Shown: piece by piece, positions 1 through 15,000 of the stretch
Layout of the letters: every line of letters begins with the position of its first letter
Numbering within the stretch: position 1 is the first letter of the stretch
From: Taeniopygia guttata
Lineage: Eukaryota > Chordata > Aves > Passeriformes > Estrildidae
Length of the DNA stretch: 64,000 nucleotides
Assembly (NCBI RefSeq): GCF_048771995.1
Contig: NC_133036.1
Span: 16,151,001 to 16,215,000, forward strand
Reading direction: 5' to 3'
Notes under the pieces: model-generated
Told to the model about the DNA's origin: nothing
Databases searched by the model: none
The model's input: only the letters and a program-made list of their open reading frames with translations
Position numbers and translations under genes: made by a program

Positions 1-3000
1 GGAATGTGTGCCAATTTATTACTTAGAAGCCAGCTAATATATTTCAGAAGGCAGACCACTCCTGTAAAATACTGCTTCTTCACAGTAATTAATCAGCACC
101 TTGCTTAATATAACAGCTTTGTCCTTATTTTTCTAATAAATGGCAAAGCAGCTCTCCCCATATAGCCTCCTGTTGCTAATTTAATTAACTGGAAGCATGT
201 GACTACTTTATCTTTAATAGTGAACACTTTTTCTTCAGAGGAATATATTTTCTTATATATATATTTTCTTCCTATATTATTTTCCTGCCTATTTCCCCCT
301 GCCCTTGCACTATCCATCAGGAACCAAATCTACTTGTTATTCCCCTTTCCCTGCAGCTGCAGAATCTGTTGTGGCACACAGGGGCAAACAGAAGTGACAG
401 CCTGGCCTGCCCCAGAAACACAACCATGACTCACCACTGCACTTTCAATTCCAGTGTCTCATGCCTTCCACCAAGTATTTTCTGCCTGTGTGTCTCCATA
501 ACTAATTAATTCTCAGCAGAGTGCTTGCTAAGTAGCTCAGGAAAGAGCTGTAGCTGCAGGCTGTATTTATGTTAATGGTGAGGTTAAGTCTCAGACTGGT
601 CAGCTTCTAACCTCTGCAACAGCAAATCTGAGCCCAGGATCAATGCTCATCAGAAATACTGCCAAAACACATTTTTGTGTTTGCCACTTCATTCCAAAAC
701 AAGAAAATACCATTCCTGGAAGGAAAGAGCTCGCTGACCTTAGGGAGAACTCACACCTCAGTGCATCAGAGCCCCCATTAAGGCACTCAGTCACAAAAGG
801 CTCCTGGAGATGCTGAGGCACAGCCCAGGGCTGTGGCAGTGAGAGGCCAGAACTGGCAATTAGAGATTTTCAGGCTGATCCATGATCTTTCCACTACTGT
901 GCTGCATGGCACCAGGCAGGTAATGACATCCACCATCTCTTTTGTTATTCATCTACTAAATGGTTATTATAGCACAGGGTTTCTCACTGTGCATAAAGGA
1001 ACATTCTGAAGACTCTAGGTTGTTGTTTAAATACAGGTATTTAACTGGCAGGCCAGATAAAACAAGCTAAATTTCAGAGGCTGTAAAAAAATACTAGAAG
1101 GCATAGAGAAGAAATAAATTACTGGTCTAATTAATTCCTTTCATGTTGCTTGAATTGCATACTGTATTTATGAATAATATATAGCAATTGAAAAGAACTG
1201 AGTTTTGCTTACATACTTAACAAGTCTGAGTTTCCTAAAACAGCTCATTACTCAATCAGATTTTGTGGTAATCACAGTTAATGTCATGTATCTGAGGCCT
1301 TAGTACGGAGCCACCATGTTTACATTAAAGTCTTGTCTTGTTTCTATCCCAGGCTTTTAATAAAATCATAACCATTGCCATCAACATTGTGTGAATCTAA
1401 AAAGACTACTGGGTTATGCCATTGCTTCCTAATAGTGGTAGGAAGGGTAGAATGAATTATGAAGTAACACGAAGTCCTGTTAAACAGAATTAAATGCACA
1501 AGAAAAGCAAATGAAATTTTATAGGCACTTTGTAGGAACTTAATAATTCACCCAAGAGCAGCAAAGATCCCAGAGTCAGGTATACAAAATGTTTTAGAGG
1601 GAAAAAAAATTGCAATACCTAATTAATCTCCAGTGCTTTCAAGGTATATTTAATTCATCTAAGCATACAGCAACTAAATAATTTGGAGTTTTAATTAATA
1701 TTTATTTCAGATATGCATCTTGGGAAAAAATCTTTGCCAAGCCTAAGTTAAAGATTACCTTACTCATGGACCAATTTTCATTCTTTTAGAACTTGTGTTC
1801 ATTATATTTCATGTTAGCAAGGTAAAATTCAGGTGGAATAGCTTTCCCCTTAGCCTGGAGAAGAGGAGGCTCCAGGGAGACCTCAGAGCCTCTTCCAGTG
1901 CTTAAAGGGGCTCCAAGAGAGCTGGAGAGGGTCTGGGGACAAGGGCTGGAGGGACAGGGCACAGGGAATGGCTCCCAGTGGCAGAGGGCAGGGCTGGATG
2001 GGATGTTGGGAATGAGGAATTGTTCCCTGGCAGGGTGGGCAGGCCCTGGCACAGGTGCCCAGAGCAGCTGTGGCTGCCCCTGGATCCCTGGCAGTGCCCA
2101 AGGCCAGGCTGGACACTGGGGCTGGAGCAGCCTGGGACAGTGGGAGCTGTCCCTGCCATGGCAGGGGTGGCACTGGATGGGATTTAAGGTCTCATTCATC
2201 CCAAACCTTTCCATGAATCTGAGATTCCCTACATTTGAAAGATATGGTCTTTTTTTCAAATATTTTTGAAAGATATTTGGCCTCTGTATAATTTGCTTGT
2301 GAACACAGAATCAAGCTGCCCTGAATTATTCAAGTTTTGGTTCTCAGTCTGCTTTCCCCACATCTCCATTTTCAAACCTGTTACATCACCAAGACACAGA
2401 TCCTTGCATTTGTGTGCTTTGATATCTGCACAAAGCTTGTATTAAGCTTGTGTTAGACCCGTGTGTATACAAGGAAGCAATGGTGATGAACAGATAAAGC
2501 ATTTAAATTTACTTTGAACTACAAGTATTTATTTCATCCAGTCAGAGGAACAGAATCCTCACACAGGAAGAACAGAGTTCAAGGCAGTATCAGAGGACAG
2601 GATATCTGCAGAGTTAACACCTGTCCATCAGGAAAGCTGCTCATGAACAACTGCAAAGAAGTTCTGTCAAAGAAATACTCAAAACAAGCAGAGTCTGCTC
2701 TGTGGTGCTGGAGGAGCAATCACAGCACAGACACACTGACAAGCTCGTGGGAGGTTTCACAGAATGAGCTGCAGTTCCCTCCTTAGACACCATATGACTG
2801 CAAAGTAAATTGTTCTATGCTTATGAAAAAATTAATCTTTTCTGTATTTCAGAGTGGGTTATTACTTTGATTAAAAACTTAATTCCACTTTTATTCTGGT
2901 ACTCTGTTATTTTGTATACCCTGAAGAATAAACACTACAAAGTCCTTGACTTCAAAAAAGGCATAATTCGTTCTGCTGGAGAATGTTCTCATCAAGCAGG

Positions 3001-6000
3001 AAAGACAAAAAAACCTGCACACATTATCATGACATTGTAACTATTAAAAAAAAAGGTAGACCTGGCATGGTTTTTAGTATTCCTAACAAGATACCAGCCC
3101 AATCTGGTATTATTAGATTGCCCTCTTTCTACATTAAAACTAACTAATGGGTCAATTTTCTGTGGGTCTCACTTGCCCTGAAGCCAAGATCACAGAAATG
3201 CATAAATAATTTTGATGAAATTAAAATCTCTCCTTTAGGGGGTCCACTGTTATTATTCTGCTATCATGGGTTTGAGATTTCCCATCTCCCAGCTCTCAAA
3301 TAATGATATTGCTGATATTTATCAGCCTGCACTGAGATGGTAATTGATAGGAGAGGATGAGTTCACTGGAAAAACACAGGTTTACAGTACCTGAATCTTT
3401 TGAAGCCAGGGAGCACTGCTAAAACCAGACATACTGTGATTGCTCTGCTCTCCCCAAAACATGCCATAAATTCTGTATGGAAAATGTTCCTTCATCCAGG
3501 TCTTGTCACTGGATTGTAACTCAATAAAGCTGTAATATTAAAGTAGGGTACCTATTCTTTGCCTGCTAACAACACTGATAGTGAATGCAGAGACCAAAGA
3601 GTGTGAGAACAGCAACCTACGACGAAATGTGCCTTTTACAGGAAATTTTTGTATCAGCAGGTTCTCTATAATGTCACTGTAATGTGATCAGTTGCACTGC
3701 ATTCCTTTAGCTTCAGGTTCTTAAACACAGCTTGGGTTTCTTAGCAAATTACCAGAGAAAAGCTCTGGCCTCAAGAGCAGGAAATCTCACTTAGATAATA
3801 ACTATATTTACAGCTAGACATACTGATACAGTAATTCCTTTAAAAGGCACATTTTCTCATATGTTGCTATTCTCACATGTCTGTTCTCTGCATTATCTAT
3901 CAGTGTAATTTGCACACAAAGGAAAAATAATACAAACCTTACAGGAAGACCTCTCATAATTATACACCCAAAAAACCCCCAGTGACCCAGTGTAGTGTTC
4001 ATTACAAACTAAATTAAGGTGCAGGGCTCTTTCCAGTTAAAAATATTCTATGGACTGACCACAAGGCACAGTCACTAGAGCTCTCTGATAGTCATATCAT
4101 GATCTGTAATATTTAGTGCCTCAATTCCACTGATTTTGATCACAGCTGAGTGCCACAGTGTATTCTTGGGTCTGGGCTATGGCTTTTGCATGACTATTCA
4201 CTAAGTGAGGTGCTGCTAAAGGCATTATTGCATTATCACTACAAACCAATGACAGTGGTGACCTGCATGTGGTACCAGCCAGTTCTTAGCACACTGTCAC
4301 ATTGCCCTCTTACCTTCCAAGAGTAAGTAACAACTCTCTCGCAGAGGTTTCAGTATCTCCTCACTCTTACTGACCCTAAGGCAGCAGGAGCCTTTGACAC
4401 CATTACTGCCCCATAGCAGGGCACTGCTTTAAATCCTTTGAGAGAGAGGAATGCAATGAATCCTTTGGTACATGGCACAGACCTGCAGTCAGGATGTTTT
4501 TCCATAATCTCACTCATCACCCACATGGATCAAAATGCCCAAGTCTGAAAATTTTCTGACTGCTGAGAGTCCCTTTTGAAAGAAGCAGGTAAAGGGAAAG
4601 GCACCCCAGATATTTTGATGACTTTGACCATGACTGGCAGTTCCTGTGCAAGAATTTGTGAGGTTTGTTTTACACACGCTCAGTGCTAACTTTGGCTGCT
4701 GTGAATCACCAAAGAAGGCATATCTAACTTCTGTGTCAATCTACCTTGAAGATAAATTTTCTTTTGCAACTATAAAGAGATGAAAACCAGAGAATTTTAA
4801 TAGAAAACTGCAACATGCGTGTTTTTATTCGACACACTAGGTTTTTCTGAGAACTGTCAGTTTTCATCCTGCTTACTAATTGATTACTGTGTAAAACCAA
4901 ATACTCACAGACCCTCAGGAGAATGCTAATGCATAAATGCACAGTACAAATTAATCAGAATGAAGACTAGTGGTAAATAGGCACTAACCAAGAAACAACT
5001 AAAAAGATCAAAAAATATTCGCTGAATACAAATTCTGTTTTAAACTCTGGTGTTTGTAATGAAATGTAATCCTATTAGACAATCAGCTTTTTGCTACAGA
5101 GCAGCATTTTAAGCATGTGCCACTACAAATCATCCCATCTTTTAAACACTTGAATGCATAAACAAATAGTTGCAAAGCAGCAAGATATCTCACCAGCAGC
5201 TAATTTATTGTATGACTTCATTCATCTCATGATGAGCAATTCCCAAGTTGTATTTCCATTTTAAAGTATCTGTGGGTTCTGTTACTGTCTCTTTTAGTTA
5301 AATCCTTCTTACTTTTCCACAATAAAGTGGTTCTAATTGCCTACTTGAGACAAGACTTGGCTTTACTGGGATTTATGGATGTAAGTTTGAGATTAAAATT
5401 ACCCTTCCCAAACAAACAGCAGCAGCTAACACAGCAATACAAATAGTTTTGCTCCACAGCAGCAGTCAAGAGTCTGGATCCAGAGCTCCCTTGTGCCAGC
5501 AGTAATCTGATGCACTGAAGAAAACTGAGTCACTTCTAAGTTCCTCTTTTCAGTCAGTTGGCAAATTTGTTTAAGCAGCCTGCACTGAAGAGGCAGGGCA
5601 ATGCTTATCCTAAAACAAAGGAATCCTTCCACAGACTTCATGGCCTTAGGATGCAGCCCTGAAGCAGAGAAAGGAGACACCTCAAGGGTTTATATCCTAA
5701 TTAGAATGATCTCATGGACACTGAGGCAAACCTTCATGACTCAACAGGAACAGTATCAAACTAAGTCCATCTAACAATTTCTAAGCAGTTCTATCTATAA
5801 AATAATTTGACAATCAACTGGACAGCATTAATACAGACTGCATAATGGACAAATGGGAATCCAATAACTTTCTGTAAGTTCTGTATTACTGCCACTTGAA
5901 ACACTGTAAAATGGAAAATCTCACTGCCATTACAGTATTCTCTCATCAGTATATTCTTTAAAATTCAAACCGTGTGCTCCTGCAGAAATTATTAAGAAAT

Positions 6001-8898
6001 AAATGCTGTTCAAAGAACAATACCAAGCTTTTAGAAGAATGAAGTATTTTTTTTACACTTCATGAAGACCCATGAAAACTGACACAAAGCCTGTCTCTGG
6101 CTGTTCTGACATGCACTGGAACATAAAGCCCTCAGTTTTGGGGTCATCATGCAAGGAAACCAGCCTTGAGCAGCAAAGGGGAACACCACTGTGGATATAA
6201 CTCCTTGTCCTCTGTTCTGATACGTGGATGGAAACTGATACAGGACTGAAAAGAGCAGCATTTGTACTGTAATACAGCTTTGAAACAAAACCAGGTGTCT
6301 TCCATGTTGGCTTTAGAGAAGTCTGCATTAACTTGTGAATTGACATTTTCACAAAGGAATACATGAAAACAAATGGAGATGCAGAGTGAATAAAGTGAGC
6401 TGAAGGGATGTGCTGGGGATATGCCTTTCATACAGAGATCAAACCTATTATGTATGTGATGATGCATTCAGGTATTTAAAATAAAGCATTTGGAAAGGTG
6501 TCCCATGATGAAGGCTCCTTTGAGAATTTTTCTTACAATATTTTCATTTTGAATGTCTCTGACTGCATTCAAGATAATCTCTAGGGTAAAAATGCTAGAC
6601 AGAGGACACATGAATTCCCCCATGAGGTTCTGGAAAAAGCAATATTCCTTCACAGAAAACTAATCAGCCATTCATTTTCAAATGCCATGTAGGGAGTCCA
6701 ACTGTCTGCCACTCTCTAGTTAATGCACATTCTCAATGCTCTTATGGGTCGGGAAGTTTCCTTAGGAAACCTGGTAAAAGCTGGTCATATATTGGTTTAG
6801 TCTTTAATAAAATCTACTGGGAGAGGTCAAATGAAAGTGGACATTTGGAGCTCACCAAGCTTACCCAACAGGAAGTGAAAAACAATCAGATGTCCACCTC
6901 TGAAAGGTGATGTTCAAGCTCTGGAATCAAAAATAAAAACCTACCAGAACAGAACAGAAATACACCCTTTCTTCAGTTCCATTTACTCCTCAGCTATGAC
7001 ACATTCTCTGTGTATCATATAAATTTGAGAGTCAGCCCTATGTTATTTTCATGCCCACAAAATATACTCCAAAAACGATAATGCCCTGGATGAGTAATAT
7101 TTCAGTAATACTTTGCAATCAAATAAACAACTCTTGCACTACCATATCCCTTAAGGTACAGCCAGACACTTCCTCTGCCAATTCCCAGACAGCTCATGGA
7201 AAGCCAGCAGGTGTGACAAATGAGCTGGAGTTTTCGAGACTGTGCTTTACAACAGATGTATTTACACATATCACAATCTACTGGTGGGGATGGTGCATAC
7301 TACTGCCAAATGTTAGATGAAATGTTATCAAACAGAAGTCTCCCAGCAAATTCCCATCATGTTGACTATTGAGATCTGCCTGCCATGTGTAATTTTTCAT
7401 GTTATGGCATGTCCTCAATCAAGAATTGTTTAAGCTATTGTTACTGTTTTAATTATCCTTCTCTTACTCACCAGTACATGAACAGTATGTATTTTACAGG
7501 AACAAAGAAATTGCATAATGCCTGTCTAGAGACCTGTGCCACTTAAATTTTTAAGCTCCTTCATAACCTTACTTAATAATTAAATTCAAAAAGATACATC
7601 AAAACCATAAATCTGATCCCACTTCTAGTTCATACTTCTCAGCAAAGGGCTCTCCCTTTCAGGCAGTAGCAGAGGATTTTGTCTTGCCTGAGCAGCTGTT
7701 ATTTATCACAACATCTGCCATTCCTGGAGCAGGGGGATGCCAAGCCTTGGTGTCCCCAGCTGGGACAGCCAAGGTGTCCCTGGGTGCTGCTGGTGACACT
7801 GTGGCCTCAGGCAGACCTTTCAGAGGGAAAGAAGGGGGATCCTGGGGAAGCTGTTACTACAGAGGAGCCCACATGAAGTGGCACCTTGAGATGCACTGGG
7901 GCACTTGCAGGGACAGCACAGGCACGTTGGGCTCAGGAAACAGCTCCCAGGCCAGCCACAATCTTAATAAAATACTGCACTACTCATGGACTGAGCCTGG
8001 TGCTGGTGACTACTCCCTCATGGTAACACCACCTACTGTGTTCAAACACAGACAGGATTTTGTTGCAGCACCTCTGAACAAGAAATAAAACACTACAGAC
8101 ACAACCCCACTCAGCAGAGCTGTCACAGACACACATCCTGAGTGATGTGCCAGGCTCAGTGCACTTCCCAGACACATAAACCATGAGCATTAATCTGGTG
8201 GTGCTCAATAATTGTGTTGTTTTTTCATATGGTAATGTCTGTTCACACCTCCAAAAATACTTCTCTTCCTTCACCAGCATCTTAACTAAAAATGTCTCAA
8301 ACAGCACTTTGAACAAGGGGTTTGTAACTGCCCAGGCTGTGAGCAGTTTAGTTTCTTTGCATATCTTTAAGGAGAGCTGAGGAATTAGAGGAATTAAAAA
8401 AATAAGCACAAGAAATCCACAGTCCACAACTGCAACTTACATTTAAAGTGAGTTCTGATTTCTTTGTCTTGGACACGTTTTCAATAACTGCCAGAAAACC
8501 TGCAAACTTCTGCGGCTTGCTAGCACAACTGTGGCACTGAAACTAAAGCTTGTGTATTAAAATGCATTCTGAGGGAAAAAATCTAACTTGTTTTCAATTC
8601 CGTTGTTTGCATTTCACTCTGCACTTGTTAGTCACTTAGTGTTTCATGCACTTAGGAAAAAGAAAGTTATCTAAGACTGAAAAAACACATTTATTATTAG
8701 CATTTTCCATACATATATATACTTAGTGGAAAAATATGTGGATAACTCTGGATCTTGGATTTTACAAATAGCAGGGGCTCTAGAGACAACTTAGGCACAA
8801 ACTAAAAAGCAAAACACAATAACTAGAAAACATCTTTAAATATGGTTTTACCTCTAAAAGTACATATTTTTCAGGAATTTCAAAATGAGGACTCCTAC
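1..8898. other. VAT1L intron 7 (partial)
   Basis: AT-rich intronic sequence with no supported coding exon. It holds one CR1 fragment (about 1850-2228) and a moderately GC-rich block at about 7680-7960 that I cannot classify. TAATTA-rich patches occur near 1128-1140 and 1615-1705. No RNA gene was recognised. Confidence 0.7.
1850..2228 (+). repeat. CR1 LINE 3' fragment
   Basis: Plus-oriented CR1 tail: 'agcctggagaagagga' near the left end, then 'ggccctggcacaggtgccca', 'cagctgtggctgcccctgg', 'ccaaggccaggctgga' and 'ggcactggatgggattt', ending near 'cccaaacctttccatgaat'. The ORFs of up to 157 codons across it are by-products of its GC content. Confidence 0.88.
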
Positions 8899-9093
8899 CT
8901 CTTCCAAAGCCCATAATGAATCAACCACAGGCTTGATCTTCTTACTGTTATATAGATTTAGGAGTTTGTCCATCACACCTTTGATCAGGCCACCTCGATT
9001 CTGTTTGAAAAGTAGATTCAACAGGGAAAATCCAGCAATGACTTTGTTCTCCTCATACAGCTTGATAGGATTTACTTTCTCAACCTGCCACCA
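8899..9093 (-). CDS. VAT1L: VAT1L exon 7
   Basis: Codes 65 residues (291-355) from WWQVEKVNPIKLYEEN to DSLWALEE, phase 0 at both ends. Acceptor GATTTCCAG, donor GAG|GTAGGA. It covers the helical region before the C-terminal strand of the MDR fold. The next exon, coding the remaining domain end and the acidic tail, is not in the window. Confidence 0.95.
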
Positions 9094-12000
9094 CTGGAAA
9101 TCAATACACAACAGCATGGTTAGAAAAACATTTTTCAAGAAATGCACAGGGAAGTTCACAAACAAGCTGTGTGTACAGATGTGATGAATTACTCCTCTGC
9201 CAGGCCTGAAGCAACAGCCAAGAGAAGCAGCAAGGATTTGATTTAAGGATGAGGAAAGAAAGACTGACAAGCAGAAATAACACACAAACTTGTGTTGGAG
9301 GAGGTCAGGGTGTGAGAAGGATGGTGTAGACATCTGGGCTTTTAAGAGGGTGTGGCAGGAAGGAGTTTGGCTTTCCTTCCCCCCTCTGCTCTGCTGCTAT
9401 CTCCTGACACCACTGAAGTGCCCAGATGTTCACTGCCAACTCCCAGCCATGACTGCTCAAATCCAAGGGAACCAGGCACTGCCTATCAGCTGCCAGTCAC
9501 TTTACATCCATTATTATGTTTATGACACTCGAGCACACCTCATAGTGTCTGATGAAAGGATTTTATTTCATTTAGCCCAAGAGCATCATTGAGAGTGAGA
9601 GATGCCACTTCCCTGCAAATTTCATTTGAATGGGTAAATTTTTAATTAGAATTTTCATACAATTTTGATGAGTTAATTTTGCAGCACAATCACATAAAGA
9701 AACTAGTTATAGTTGTATCCAAAATTTGTATTTTTTATTCATTCAATTTATTAATATTTATTCCATTAATAAATACCAATAGCATCTAAAAAAGACTTCA
9801 GTTCAAATTTATTTCATTGGACCAACCCACCCTACACATTATATGCACCTGGATATTCTTACATTACCAGTAAAAAGCTGCATAGCAAAGATTATCTTGA
9901 TTTTGGTCACAAGTGTGTGACAATAACAAGGATCCTCCCACCACAACAATTAAGACAATGTAGGAGGCAAAGAACAGCTCCTTGCTACAGTCTCTGACTT
10001 ATCTTGTTTCCAGCTACACTTTTGAAGCCAATTCCTCCTGGGAAGGGGGTGTTGCTGGAAGCTGTAAATGAGATTTGGCAAAAAGATCATAGGACAGATG
10101 TTCAGAAAAGACTTTTCCCTATGTTTTTCCTGTATGAAAGAATCACCTTCACTCTTGGTTAACTTATTTCTTACTGTCAGTTTATGTGACTCATTTGTCC
10201 TATTTTTTAACTCTAGGATTTCTGCAAAGATTTCTGTTGTTGTAGTAAGCTGGAAAAAAAAACATTTGAACTTTGAATTTGTTGACATCATCATTTAGGA
10301 GCAAATGCCACATCATCATCTTTTTGATGTCACTTGAACATGGAGAACTGGAAAATGTTTTTCTGTATGAAACAAAATTCCGAACAGCTGGAAATGACTG
10401 GACACATTTAAGAGATATATCTCCTTTAATTCACTGCATGGTCCTGACTGTTTTCAGATACAAGGAACCTTCAGGGTACAGTTAATCATATCCATGGATG
10501 TGATATTTTGCCACAAGTAAATAAATAATGCAGTCTAAACTTAGCTGTGTAAGAGATCTATGTCCCACAGACAATTTCAATGGCAGCATGAAATGCACAC
10601 AAATCCAATTCTGGTCCAGCTGTGCTGTCAGAAGAAAACACGGCACAAAACCACAACATCAGAAGTAACAACTCAGCAGAGACAAATGAAAATGATGAAG
10701 ATGAAAATGCTACAGAAAAGACCAAAGTCAGAGGAAAGAGCATCATCACAGAGACACTTACTGATTTTGCAAAACTGAAGAAGCTTTTTGTCTCCCCAGT
10801 AACCATGTTAGATGAACCTGTAAAAGATGAACACATTCACACAAAACCTATTATTACAAGCAACAGCAGACCATTTAGTACATGGAAAGTCATCTCTATG
10901 ATTCATATTTAAGAAAAAAACATGCCCAGGTTTAAAAGAGATTAGTAGAAATACTTTGAGAATAAAAAACAACAAAGAGGCCAAGGCAACCAAGCCCTCC
11001 AGGCTTACAGGAACTCCAAGATGACACTGACAATCAATCAAATTGTCAGAGACAGGTTAGGTTCTGTTGGACATCCCATAAATGCAGCAAACCTTTCAGC
11101 TGTGCCCTCCAACAGGAGCAGAATTCCCCAAACAGCAGGGCAGCCTGGCACAGCAGCAGGGGAGATGTGTCTGCTCATGTGAGGAGCAGTCCACAAACAG
11201 GAGTGGAAATTTGTGAACAGAAGCCTGGGTTGGATTCCTCAAAGTCATGTCAAAACCAAGAGCATCCTTCCTGAAATTGTCCTTAAAGCTTCTCTCTCAC
11301 AAAAACTACATTGCAGTTTCCTTGGCCACACAATGATTCCCAGAATGAGAAATCCAAACTTTCTCCCACGCTTCGCCTGTATCACCCAATTATGTTTAAC
11401 AATCTGTAATGTAGGTTCACTTTCAATTTTGGATTTACTTTTCTAAATATTTAAAAAATATTTTTTTTTGTATTATTTATTTATCAATAATTTAGTTCAT
11501 GGTCAGCTTCACTAAAACTCTTGATTGGAAATGATCAAACTGAGCAAGCATAGCATGTCAATCTCCAGCTCTGGAAGAAGGGGCATGGATGCTTTTAAGC
11601 TCTGGAAAGCTTTAGTTTTGAAATGTGTACCTGCTTTTTCCCACTCACCATATAAAATGTAAGTCCCAAGTGGTTTGAGAAGACTGAGGCCTTTCCCAGT
11701 ATTTTCTCCACAAAGACAGTCCAAAACAATATCTACTCCATCTGCTGAGATTCTAAAACAAAGAAAAATCTCTTACTTCGCAGTAATATACACATGGCTG
11801 GCTGGTCAGGCTGGTTGTTAACAAACTACTAACATTTTCCAGGTACTTTAGAAAGGACTCTTAAGGCTGAGACTTTGACAATGTGAAAACTTTACCCTCA
11901 TCAAAATATATTTCAGACTCATTCAGTGGCACAATGCAAGTTTTTCAGGCTAATCAACCCACGCCTCTTAGGCATTACAGAGGGGGAAACCATATTGTTT

Positions 12001-15000
12001 CTCCTTTTTCAGGGCTTTCAGTAAAATTATATTATGAAAAGACAGGCAACAGATAAAAAGTTCTTTTTTGATTGAATGCAAATATTAGAGAATGCTTGTT
12101 TTGGGAATATTATAGAGTAAAAGGATATTTTTCTTATTCACATCTAATATTATTTTTCTGAATTTGTAAGGAAACAGATCTTCTTAATTTATTTTCAGAC
12201 AGAATTATTTGTAAAGTTATTTACAGAGTCTTCTTCTTCAGATACTTTATCAACTAGATATCAGCTAAGACTTAAGTCAAGTATCAAGAGAAGTCACCAA
12301 GAGCTAGAAATCCAGCACAAGGGTTACAATTAGGCCATTTTGTACTGTTTTAATAAACAGTTTGAATATTTGTAACTTTCAAACAGCTCTGTCAATGCAA
12401 TGTCAATATGATGCTGAAGAAGAAAAAAAAGTACACTGAATATCCTGATTTAGGGGAGAGGAGAAGATTTATGGCTTGTAATGCATCTTCTGCTTCCTCA
12501 CAAAACAAAGGTGAGACCCAGACATCCATTGGTTACAAACAGCAGCAAAACCAGGCAACTTCACTCCTTGGTACTGCTGCCACATTTGGGGCAAGAAATT
12601 GCTTCTATTCAGGCCACTGGATGAGCCTCCACTGTAAAGGAACAAGAATTTTACAATGAAACTGCTTTTGGTGGCTTCCCTGGTTGAACTGATTCCTCAT
12701 CCCCTATAAACATTTCCACATTCATAACCTCTCTTACGGATTTTTTTGGGATTTTTTTTTCATTTGCTTGGAGTCATTGGTGGTTGCTTTGGTTTTGCTG
12801 TTTTTTCAGTTTTCTCCCTGATGAATGCTGCAGTGACCTGCAAAGAAGCAGGTTCCTACCACTGTCCTTTCTCCATCACAGCTCCCTCCTTTTCTGCTCA
12901 CAGACTTGTAACAAATGAACATTTTAAGCAGAACACAGTACACAGCTAATATCCATCAAAACAAACAACCACACCATTCCCCTCACTGCTGCTGCCAAGA
13001 GACAATTTGTCAAAACAGCATTCTCAGAATTACTGCTGTAGGTTTATTAAAAACCTTTTCAATGCAAAGGGAAAATGGAGGGATCTGAGTAACAAATCAG
13101 AATACTGGCACATCCTACAGGGTGCCAGTTCTGCCTTGCAATGAGGACAATTCACCGAGCTGATATTAAACATCTCTGTGCAAGGACAGAAGCAGAAACT
13201 ATCTTGTTACACCCATGTTTTTTTATCTCTTGTACCCACCCTGATTTCTCCTGCAATACCTGCCTGCAGTGCTAACAGCCCAGAGAGAAGTTCTGCCACC
13301 TCCACCAACACCAGTATCAACAGTTAGACAAACTGAAAAACAAAGTGTTTGAAAGCACATAAACAGAAACACACATGATGACTTCAAAAGGCAACAGGGT
13401 GATTTTAATCTGAATGCAAACAAACAAAATCTAAGGATCTGAAATTAAAGCAGACATCATTTGCTCTGATATCAATCCCTGGCAGAGGATAAAAACCCAG
13501 GCAGATAAAAGCACACCACAAAACTCCAAAACCTGGATACCTTACAAATCCACTGAAAAAAAAATCTTATTTGGTGCATTACAGTGAGCCAGTACATATG
13601 CAAATGAAGGCAAATCACATCCTTCTGTTAAGACCTTTAGTTTCTTTCACTTAATTTACTTCGCTCACAAGAGATGTCCAAACAGGGACAGGGATTGAAA
13701 AATTTCATGTTGCTTATCAAGACATAGGGAGATGCTTGCTATCCTTTCCCTAGTGGACAGATGGAATAACTGGAATAAACTACAGCTCCCAAATCCACTA
13801 ATGGAGTATCTTCCCATAAATATGATCAGCCTGGTGCCTTTCATAGTATTTTGCCAAATACTATACAGACCTGACTCAGGAAAACACAAGATTACCTTTT
13901 TACTTCTTGAACATAGTCTGCATTCCTGTCAAACAGGTGAGTTACCGAGTTTTTGATTGCTTCATGTTTGAAAGATGAAGCTGTTCCAAAAACAGTAACA
14001 TTGGGAATGGTTGAACAGAGCTGAGCAACAGCTTGACCCTGCAAACACATAATGATGTTAGTTCACTGACACGGAAATTGGTTGACAGAGTTTGCAGCTG
14101 CCCATTGACTCCTGACACAGCAAAACCCGAGACCAAGCATGTGCAAGCACTTCCCAAACTAGTTTATTTCCACTGAAATGCGGTTCAGCCACAAGAAAAA
14201 ACACACCTAAATCACCAGGATATTCTGAAAACAAAGCAGTCAATACAGTAGGATCATGTCTCCTTAAGGTTTCAGTGGGAGACAGCAAGTTGATGTAACA
14301 AGTGCTGCATAATAAAAAAAATCTGTTTTACCTCTTATTAATAACTATGGTTATTACTGATAGTCAAAATGCAGGAATAGCTCCCAGTCACTCTAAGAGA
14401 GGTCTGCTGAAGGAGGGCCCCAAGCTCAAAACTGATCATCAGCAAAGGGGATAAAACAGCCTAGAGCACGTCCAGGAAAATCATTCTTCCTCCTGGTCTG
14501 GGCAGGAACCCAGTGGGGCCCATCAGATGCTATGCCAGCCTTAGGTAGCACTTGGGGCATTGAAGAATTTGTGCAATCAGGTGTCTGTACTTTGAGCTTC
14601 CAGTTTTGGGCCCCAGAATTTACTGAATTTTAACCTCTGATTTCATGAGGCTGGGAGAAGGGAAGCTTAACAGCTGAGCCATCTAGATTTCAAAAACCAT
14701 CCTAAAAGGTCATCCTCCTAGGACCCTAGGTTTTGTTTTTACTCTTTACTAACAAAAGGAAACCAGACTTTTGGTAGCCACACCCCACCTCCTCTTGCTA
14801 CCATATTATTGCACTGGAGCCAGCACAGTTACATGGATATACCCACAAGTTAAAAAAATGGCACTGCCATTCCAAAATAACTGTCAGCTGGAATTCAGCA
14901 GACTCTTACTTACATCTACCACCTAAAGATTGTCACTTGTAAACTGTATGCATGACTAGTAAAATCACCCAGGGACACACATATTTCTGTTCACTCCAAC

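Noticed and set aside
1786..2269. Overlapping ORFs of 69-157 codons on both strands
   Set aside because: They lie on a CR1 3' tail and have no protein resemblance.
1..8898. Remaining VAT1L exons (VKEAMQRIHD and the acidic tail)
   Set aside because: Looked for the reverse complement of the expected codons and found none. The exons probably lie beyond the left edge.
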